Of a DNA stretch of 7,306 nt, positions 1-3,791 are shown one piece after another. The first letter of the stretch is position 1. Each line of letters starts with the position of its first letter. Origin of the DNA: Campylobacterota bacterium (lineage in GTDB: Bacteria > Campylobacterota > Campylobacteria > Campylobacterales > SZUA-545); contig JAUPLZ010000024.1 in the NCBI GenBank assembly GCA_030836705.1, positions 1-7,306 of the forward strand, in the 5' to 3' direction. A program made the position numbers and the translations under genes. The notes below the pieces were generated by a model. It was not told where the DNA came from, made no database searches, and saw nothing but the letters and a program-made list of their open reading frames with translations.

Positions 1-382
1 AGAGTATACCAAGAGAATAACAAATGGCAATGGATTTGACCTTGTTTTTGACACTGTCGGCGGTCAAAATATGCTTAACTCTTTTGAGGCGGTTAAAATA
101 AATGGAACCGTGGTAACTGTATCTGCCCAAGAGTCAATTAACCTTTCGCTAGCACACGCAAAAGCACTTGATATTAAAGTTGTTTTTATGCTTATACCAC
201 TTATTCACAATATCGGCAGAGAATTACACGGCGAGATTTTGCAAAAATTATCAGAACTGGCTGATTTTGGAAAGCTAAAACCTTTAGTGGATAAAGTTTT
301 TGAGTTTAAAGATATTTCAAAGGCTCATGAATATTTTGAAAAAAGAGAAGCCGGTGTAGGAAAAGTGGTTATTAAAATATAG
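1..382 (+). CDS. Zinc-type alcohol dehydrogenase / quinone oxidoreductase (MDR superfamily), C-terminal fragment
   Basis: The gene is already open at the left edge (codons from position 2) and ends at TAG 380-382, leaving 126 visible residues. The stretch GFDLVFDTVGG (about visible residues 11-21) is the typical late Rossmann-fold strand of medium-chain dehydrogenase/reductases, where a catalytic-domain substrate is reduced with NADPH. The C-terminal pattern, with DFGKLKPLVDKVFEFKDISKAHEYFE followed in the same frame by a closing G-KVVIKI, is the standard end of the quinone-reductase/zinc-binding dehydrogenase group. A cytosolic oxidoreductase is therefore likely, but the substrate cannot be read from this part. 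The ATG at 71 is an internal methionine, not the start. Eight T residues follow the stop without a hairpin, so no intrinsic terminator is evident. It converges on the tRNA cluster with a 48-bp gap (383-430) in which I see nothing else. Confidence 0.85.
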   Translation, partial: EYTKRITNGNGFDLVFDTVGGQNMLNSFEAVKINGTVVTVSAQESINLSLAHAKALDIKVVFMLIPLIHNIGRELHGEILQKLSELADFGKLKPLVDKVFEFKDISKAHEYFEKREAGVGKVVIKI

Positions 383-430
383 TTTTTTTTAGATTGATTG
401 AATTTTAAAAAGATTATTTAAGAACTTCTA

Positions 431-507
431 TGGCGGTCTGGACGAGACTCGAACTCGCGACCTCCTGCGTGACAGGCAGGCATTCTAACCGTCTGAACTA
501 CGAGACC
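431..507 (-). tRNA. tRNA-Asp (anticodon GUC), CCA encoded
   Basis: The minus strand folds as a full cloverleaf of 77 nt. The anticodon stem CCTGC/GCAGG encloses loop CTGTCAC with anticodon GTC (plus-strand 471-473). The D stem GTTC/GAAT and T stem GCGAG/CTCGT with loop TTCGAGT are present, and the gene ends in discriminator G plus encoded CCA (433-431). It is the last of four tRNAs in the operon, 7 nt after tRNA-Val. One oddity: acceptor arm GGTCTCG faces CCAGACC, giving a C-C mismatch at pair 6:67 (plus-strand bases 502 and 440). No terminator hairpin is visible downstream (430-383). Confidence 0.97.
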
Positions 508-514
508 GTAATAG

Positions 515-590
515 TGGTGGTCTTTACTAGACTCGAACTAGTGACATCTACCTTGTAAGGGTAGCGCTCTACCAACTGAGCTAAAAGACC
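515..590 (-). tRNA. tRNA-Val (anticodon UAC), CCA encoded
   Basis: 76-nt cloverleaf on the minus strand. The acceptor stem GGTCTTT/AAAGACC is fully paired, the D stem is GCTC/GAGC, and the anticodon stem CTACC/GGTAG holds loop CTTACAA with anticodon TAC (plus-strand 555-557). The T stem CTAGT/ACTAG is marked by TTCGAGT-type T-loop sequence. Discriminator A is followed by encoded CCA (517-515). It is third in the operon and is preceded by a 29-nt spacer carrying a strong hairpin (593-616). Confidence 0.97.
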
Positions 591-592
591 GA

Positions 593-616
593 AAAAAGAC
601 TGACCAAAGTCTTTTT
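593..616 (-). other. Perfect hairpin in tRNA-Glu/tRNA-Val spacer, terminator-like or processing site
   Basis: Arms 593-601 and 608-616 are exact reverse complements (AAAAAGACT/AGTCTTTTT, 9 bp) around a 6-nt loop. Read in the direction of tRNA transcription, a short GACT/AGTC core is followed by six U residues, so it resembles a weak intrinsic terminator; the reverse strand has the same property. It lies between tRNA genes of one operon, so it may lower expression of Val and Asp relative to Lys and Glu, or mark the precursor for nuclease processing. The hairpin is seen; both roles are inference. Confidence 0.5.
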
Positions 617-619
617 AAA

Positions 620-695
620 TGGCGTCCCCAAGGGGATTTGAACCCCTGTAACCACCGTGAAAGGGTGGCATCCTTGGCCGCTAGATGATGGGGAC
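620..695 (-). tRNA. tRNA-Glu (anticodon UUC), CCA encoded
   Basis: 76-nt cloverleaf on the minus strand. The acceptor stem GTCCCCA/TGGGGAC is complete and the anticodon stem CCACC/GGTGG encloses CTTTCAC with anticodon TTC (plus-strand 659-661). The T stem AGGGG/CCCCT has loop TTCAAAT, and discriminator G is followed by encoded CCA (622-620). The overall sequence closely follows the well-known bacterial tRNA-Glu pattern. It is second in the operon, 12 nt after tRNA-Lys. Confidence 0.97.
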
Positions 696-707
696 GCAAC
701 GAAACAA

Positions 708-783
708 TGGTGACCCTTGTAGGATTCGAACCTACGACCCCCTCATTAAAAGTGAGATGCTCTACCGGCTGAGCTAAAGAGTC
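708..783 (-). tRNA. tRNA-Lys (anticodon UUU), CCA encoded
   Basis: 76-nt cloverleaf on the minus strand. The acceptor stem GACTCTT/AAGGGTC includes a T-G wobble at pair 4:69, the D stem is GCTC/GAGC, and the anticodon stem TCTCA/TGAGG closes loop CTTTTAA with anticodon TTT (plus-strand 748-750). The T arm GTAGG-TTCGAAT-CCTAC is perfect, and discriminator A is followed by encoded CCA (710-708). It is the first gene of the operon, about 40 nt downstream of the predicted transcription start. Confidence 0.97.
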
Positions 784-830
784 AAGAACATAAAGAACTT
801 GAAAAACTTCACAGTCATTTCGTGAGGGGA

Positions 831-859
831 ATTATAGGAATTTTTTCTTAAATTGTCAA
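831..859 (-). promoter_or_regulatory. Consensus sigma-70 promoter of the tRNA operon
   Basis: On the minus strand TTGACA (859-854) and TATAAT (836-831) are separated by exactly 17 bp, a perfect match to the housekeeping consensus. The bases just after the -10 are T-CCCC-T, a GC-rich discriminator of the kind found at stringently controlled stable-RNA promoters. The start site is expected near 824-823, giving a leader of about 40 nt before tRNA-Lys. Upstream DNA (860-895) is almost pure A/T and may serve as an UP element. Campylobacterota promoters usually lack a conserved -35, so a perfect one stands out. Confidence 0.88.
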
Positions 860-860
860 T

Positions 861-898
861 AAAAAAAATCAAAAAATCAAAACTTTTTTAAAAAAGTT
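861..898 (-). terminator. Possible intrinsic terminator of cinA (palindrome plus T-rich tail)
   Basis: Positions 881-898 form an 18-bp perfect palindrome (AACTTTTTT and its complement) that includes the cinA stop codon. On the minus strand it is followed by T-rich sequence with runs of six and eight T (876-861). A hairpin of about 7 bp with a 4-nt loop followed by U-runs could terminate cinA just before the tRNA promoter begins at 859. The stem is entirely A/T apart from one C-G pair, so termination would be weak. The same DNA may act instead, or also, as the tRNA promoter UP element. Confidence 0.4.
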
Positions 899-1973
899 CC
901 AAATTAGTCATTATTAGGAGTCTAATTGCATTATATGCGGACGCAATTTGTATGAGTTCTCTATCGCCAACAAGCGAGAGTCTTTCACTCATTATGGTGT
1001 TTTCTTTGTTTGCCGCAGCAATATAAACTGTTCCTATTGGTTTTTCTACGGTTCCGCCGCTTGGACCGGCTACTCCGCTAATCGCTAGCGAATAATCGGC
1101 ATTTGATTTATTAATAGCGCCTATTGCCATCTCTTCTACTACTGTGGTGCTTACTGCGCCAAACGATATAAGTGAGGATTTATTCACTCCAAGCCATGAT
1201 GATTTGATTTCATTTGAGTATGTTACCATGGAGCCTTCAAAAACAGCCGATGAGCCTGAAACTTTTGTAAAGAGTGAAGCTACTCTTCCGCCAGTACAGC
1301 TTTCTGCAAAAGTTATTTTTTTACCAAGCTTTGTTAGTCTTAAAACAATATGCTCTACTACATCGTCGGCGATTATTATTTTATTTGGAAAAAGACTCTC
1401 ACAATAATCAAGAAAGTGATTTATATCGCTTGAAATGTTGGTATAGAGATTTAAAATTGTCCAACCGCCTATGTGTTTATAGGACTCTATTTTTGTATGA
1501 TAAATTTCTGAAGCCTCATGAAGAAGGGTTTGCGCATCTTGCGGTTCGATTCCAAAAAGGTTTAGTTTTAAAACAGCCGTTTTTTTGTGAATCAGAATTT
1601 TTGGAAGATTTTTTTCTAGTGAAGCTAATACCACATTTGTTAAGCAGTTGTTTATTGTTATCAAATAGCTGTTAATTTCAAACAGTTCCGCCTTTTTCGG
1701 CAGCAGCATATTTTCTTTTTGTTCTAACTGGCTATCAGATAGGGTACAAAAAAATTTTCCTACTATTGCAAAACTTCTTTTTGATGCTACTATAAGCATA
1801 GTTTTTGAGAGCATAATAGCACTCTTTATTATCAAAAAAAGATCTTTATCGGTTTCGTTTATAATAATTGTATTGGTGATTATTTTTGAGCTTTTTTCAT
1901 ACTCTCGTTTTATATAATTTATATATTCTTTGGAGTATTCTACTTCTTGGTTTATGACTATTAGCGTGTTCAT
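888..1973 (-). CDS. cinA: CinA family protein: intact NMN amidohydrolase domain with a degenerate N-terminal domain
   Basis: 361 residues. The C-terminal half (about 203-357) is a clear CinA/PncC domain, which deamidates nicotinamide mononucleotide in pyridine nucleotide salvage: TFAESCTGG at 221-229, a conserved GSMVTYSN segment at 247-254, GVAGPSGG at 300-307, PIGTVYIA at 312-319 and GDRE at 337-340. The middle (about 131-195, with LFGIEPQDAQTLL) matches the linker/KH-like region of full CinA proteins. The N-terminal part (1-125) sits where the MoCF-like COG1058 domain belongs but lacks the GTELL-G and GGLGPT-DD signatures and is shorter than usual (whole family about 410-420 residues). Loss of that domain's nucleotide pyrophosphatase activity is inferred. 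Cytosolic, no signal peptide. The start ATG (1973-1971) has only a weak GGA 7 nt upstream. It is divergent from ppk2. Confidence 0.85.
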   Translation of the reverse strand: MNTLIVINQEVEYSKEYINYIKREYEKSSKIITNTIIINETDKDLFLIIKSAIMLSKTMLIVASKRSFAIVGKFFCTLSDSQLEQKENMLLPKKAELFEINSYLITINNCLTNVVLASLEKNLPKILIHKKTAVLKLNLFGIEPQDAQTLLHEASEIYHTKIESYKHIGGWTILNLYTNISSDINHFLDYCESLFPNKIIIADDVVEHIVLRLTKLGKKITFAESCTGGRVASLFTKVSGSSAVFEGSMVTYSNEIKSSWLGVNKSSLISFGAVSTTVVEEMAIGAINKSNADYSLAISGVAGPSGGTVEKPIGTVYIAAANKENTIMSERLSLVGDRELIQIASAYNAIRLLIMTNLELF

Positions 1974-1998
1974 GGTTGTTCCAGATTTTAGTTTAATT

Positions 1999-2004
1999 AT
2001 TATA
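1999..2004 (-). promoter_or_regulatory. Candidate -10 element for cinA
   Basis: The minus strand reads TATAAT at 2004-1999, placing a start near 1991 and a leader of roughly 18 nt before the cinA ATG. There is no TTGACA-like hexamer 17 bp upstream, which is normal for Campylobacterota sigma-70 promoters. The 47-bp gap must serve both cinA and ppk2, so their promoters probably overlap. I could not place a convincing ppk2 -10. Confidence 0.4.
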
Positions 2005-2008
2005 GTAA

Positions 2009-2016
2009 AAGGAGGT
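2009..2016 (+). promoter_or_regulatory. Strong Shine-Dalgarno of ppk2
   Basis: AAGGAGGT lies 4 nt before ATG 2021, an essentially complete anti-16S match. It fixes the ppk2 start and predicts efficient translation, in contrast to the weak site of the divergent cinA. Confidence 0.85.
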
Positions 2017-2020
2017 TAAG

Positions 2021-2845
2021 ATGGGTGCTAAAAAAGAGAAAGAAAAAGAGAAAAAAAATCACGAACTTTATCCGGATGTTTTTAAAAAAGACGGGAAGTT
2101 AAAAGGTGAAATATATGAAGACGAGATTGCAAAGCTTCAAGTAGAGCTTATTAAACTTCAAAATTGGGTTATTAAAAAAAATAAACGAATTCTTATTGTT
2201 TTTGAAGGCAGGGATGCAGCGGGTAAGGGCGGCACTATAAAAACCATAACAGAGCATTTGAATCCAAGAGGTGCAAGGGTTGCAGCACTTTTAAAGCCAT
2301 CGGATGTTGAAAAGGGTCAGTGGTATTTCCAAAGATATGTAAGGCATCTTCCGGATCCGGGTGAAATCGTTCTTTTTGACAGAAGCTGGTATAACCGTGC
2401 CGGCGTTGAGAGGGTTATGGAGTTTTGCACCCCGAAGGATTATCAAAAATTCATGGGGCAAGTTCCTATGTTTGAGCAGATGTTGGTAGAAGATGGAGTG
2501 CTGCTTTTTAAATACTATCTTGAAATAGAGAAAAAAGAGCAAAAAGATAGAATAGAATCAAGAAAAACAGACCCGCTTAAGAGATGGAAGCTTTCTGATA
2601 TGGATTTAAAATCGCTTGAGCTTTATGATGATTACACAAAAGCAAAAGAGGAGATGTTAGCTAGAACGCACTCCCCGTATTCGCCGTGGATTATAGTAAA
2701 TTCAAATGACAAAAAAAGAGCAAGACTAAATATCATAAAAGACATACTTTCACATGTTGATTATGACGGAAAGAAAGATAGCGGGTTATCGCTGGCTTCT
2801 GATCCTTCTATTGTCAGTCTTTATAGCCATTTGGCGCACTATTAA
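2021..2845 (+). CDS. ppk2: Polyphosphate kinase 2 (PPK2, P. aeruginosa-type single domain)
   Basis: 274 residues, the normal length for a one-domain PPK2. These cytosolic P-loop enzymes transfer phosphate between polyphosphate and nucleoside diphosphates (ADP/GDP to ATP/GTP, reversible). Walker A is FEGRDAAGKGGT (61-72); the Walker B/active-site block IVLFDRSWYNRAGVERVM is at 116-133; the lid region RKTDPLKRWKLSDMD is at 181-195; further family blocks are LNPRGARVAALLKPS (80-94), WYFQRYVRHLP (101-111) and KKRARLNII (231-239). All residues expected for catalysis (D65, K69, D120, R121) are present. The first 12 residues are a low-complexity KKEKEKEKK run encoded by a 29-nt purine tract (2030-2058), probably a flexible tail. 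The product is recognised securely; direction of reaction and nucleotide preference are not readable. It is followed by a 49-nt gap with a hairpin. Confidence 0.97.
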   Translation: MGAKKEKEKEKKNHELYPDVFKKDGKLKGEIYEDEIAKLQVELIKLQNWVIKKNKRILIVFEGRDAAGKGGTIKTITEHLNPRGARVAALLKPSDVEKGQWYFQRYVRHLPDPGEIVLFDRSWYNRAGVERVMEFCTPKDYQKFMGQVPMFEQMLVEDGVLLFKYYLEIEKKEQKDRIESRKTDPLKRWKLSDMDLKSLELYDDYTKAKEEMLARTHSPYSPWIIVNSNDKKRARLNIIKDILSHVDYDGKKDSGLSLASDPSIVSLYSHLAHY

Positions 2846-2852
2846 AAGTTGG

Positions 2853-2890
2853 TATGCTTTTTGTTTGAGTCAAAAAAAACAAAAAGCGTA
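2853..2890 (+). terminator. Hairpin after ppk2, terminator/attenuator or translational control of the next gene
   Basis: Arms 2856-2866 and 2877-2887 are exact reverse complements (GCTTTTTGTTT/AAACAAAAAGC, 11 bp) with a 10-nt loop, extended outward by a T-G wobble and two A-T pairs to 14 bp (2853-2890). Four T residues follow and then the ATG of the next gene at 2895. It starts 7 nt after the ppk2 stop. The tail is short for a full intrinsic terminator, so partial termination or occlusion of the downstream initiation region are both possible. Confidence 0.5.
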
Positions 2891-2894
2891 TTTT

Positions 2895-3710
2895 ATGAAA
2901 AAGAAAAATATCCTTATTCTGGGCGGGAGTGGCTATATCGGAGCAAATATAGTCAGCTCTTTGCAGGATTATAATTTTATAAATATTTCAAAAAACAGAA
3001 TAAATCAAGAAGCGTCAAATAATATTATTGTAGATATTACAAAAGGTCTTGATTTTTTGAGATTTTCAAAAGATATCGACTGTATTATAAATTGTACCGA
3101 CATAGCCGATTGCGGCGATGACAAAAACTACAGATGCTATGCAAATAGCATGCAAAAGCTTACTTATTTGATGGATAAAATAAAAGTAAAAAAAATAATA
3201 CATTTTTCTAATTATGCGCAGCCAAGAGAGTCTAACAATAGCTATATTCAAAATAAGCTATTGGCAGAAAGAGTTATAGAACATTCAGGAGCCCAGTTTA
3301 TTATTTTTAAAACAACACAAGTTTTTGGTGAAAATAGTATGCTTGATGGTATTTTAAAGAGACTATCAAAATCTACAGTGGTTTCAAAAGCCATAGCGAC
3401 AAAAAAACTCTCGCCGGTTTTTATAGGTGATGTCGTAAAAAATGTAAAATATGCAATAGAGAATGATGATTGCTGGAATAGTAGTTATGTTGTTTGCGGA
3501 CCTGAAGAGATTGAGTTAGGAGAAGCCATCAATAGATACTCTTTGAAAAAAATAAAGACAATAAAAGTGCCAAATCTTTTATCAAAAATTTACATGAGTG
3601 CTATTTTTGATAAAAAAATAATAAATTTTTATGAATCCTATATAGATGTAGAACCTATGAAAATAAATTGCGAATATCCAAGCCTTCTAAAAGCGCAAAA
3701 GTTCTATTAA
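2895..3710 (+). CDS. NAD(P)-binding SDR / NAD-dependent epimerase-like protein (atypical SDR)
   Basis: 271 residues with an N-terminal Rossmann fold: KNILILGGSGYIGANI (4-19) contains the GxxGxxG dinucleotide loop, DIDCIINCTDIAD (60-72) is in the position of the usual NAG-type strand, IIHFSNYA (101-108) matches the catalytic serine strand, and Y117-x3-K121 (YIQNK) is the SDR active-site pair. TTQVFGE (140-146) and CGPEEIELGEAINRYS (201-216) fit extended/atypical SDRs such as the NDUFA9-like and UDP-sugar epimerase groups. The substrate is not identifiable. I chose ATG 2895 because the fold begins there; the reading frame is open further upstream (to 2754), but that would overlap ppk2 and add 47 unrelated residues. 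No Shine-Dalgarno is visible, only A-rich sequence and the hairpin at 2853-2890. It is followed by an 81-bp gap before ileS. Confidence 0.8.
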   Translation: MKKKNILILGGSGYIGANIVSSLQDYNFINISKNRINQEASNNIIVDITKGLDFLRFSKDIDCIINCTDIADCGDDKNYRCYANSMQKLTYLMDKIKVKKIIHFSNYAQPRESNNSYIQNKLLAERVIEHSGAQFIIFKTTQVFGENSMLDGILKRLSKSTVVSKAIATKKLSPVFIGDVVKNVKYAIENDDCWNSSYVVCGPEEIELGEAINRYSLKKIKTIKVPNLLSKIYMSAIFDKKIINFYESYIDVEPMKINCEYPSLLKAQKFY

Positions 3711-3750
3711 AAACCTAAAGATACAAAATACCTAAATTTAATATCTTAGT

Positions 3751-3759
3751 TGTTACAAT
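3751..3759 (+). promoter_or_regulatory. Candidate extended -10 promoter of ileS
   Basis: TGTTACAAT is an extended -10 (TG-n-TACAAT, one mismatch to TATAAT). The start would fall near 3766, leaving a leader of about 26 nt to the ileS ATG. No -35 is recognisable, which the TG extension can compensate for. The surrounding gap (3711-3750) is A/T-rich and contains an imperfect inverted repeat (3716-3723 with 3742-3749), too weak to call a terminator. Confidence 0.5.
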
Positions 3760-3777
3760 TCGCGACAATAAAACTCC

Positions 3778-3781
3778 GGAG
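3778..3781 (+). promoter_or_regulatory. Shine-Dalgarno deciding the ileS start
   Basis: GGAG lies 10 nt before ATG 3792 and supports that codon over the in-frame TTG at 3750, which has no ribosome-binding site and falls within the predicted promoter. Confidence 0.65.
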
Positions 3782-3791
3782 ACATAAAATT

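Noticed and set aside
71..382. A complete 103-residue protein starting at ATG 71
   Set aside because: The reading frame is open to the window edge and the upstream residues contain conserved dehydrogenase sequence, so this is an internal methionine.
431..783. tRNA cluster as an integration site with a mobile element
   Set aside because: No integrase, no direct repeat of a tRNA 3' end and no atypical composition is visible in the flanks.
1144..1675. Two overlapping plus-strand ORFs (87 and 133 codons) inside cinA
   Set aside because: They are antisense to a well-supported coding region, contain no recognisable motif and lack ribosome-binding sites.
2001..2006. TATAGT as the ppk2 -10 element
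   Set aside because: The start would fall inside the Shine-Dalgarno, leaving too short a leader for it to work.
2754..2894. In-frame upstream extension of the SDR gene
   Set aside because: It overlaps the 3' end of ppk2 in another frame, reads as an unrelated hydrophobic stretch, and the Rossmann fold begins at the ATG at 2895.
3716..3749. Imperfect inverted repeat CTAAAGATA / TATCTTAG as terminator of the SDR gene
   Set aside because: It has a bulged base, an 18-nt loop, an A/T-only core and no T-run.
3750..3791. TTG start 14 codons upstream for ileS
   Set aside because: It lies within the predicted promoter and has no Shine-Dalgarno, while ATG 3792 gives the family N-terminus and has GGAG upstream.
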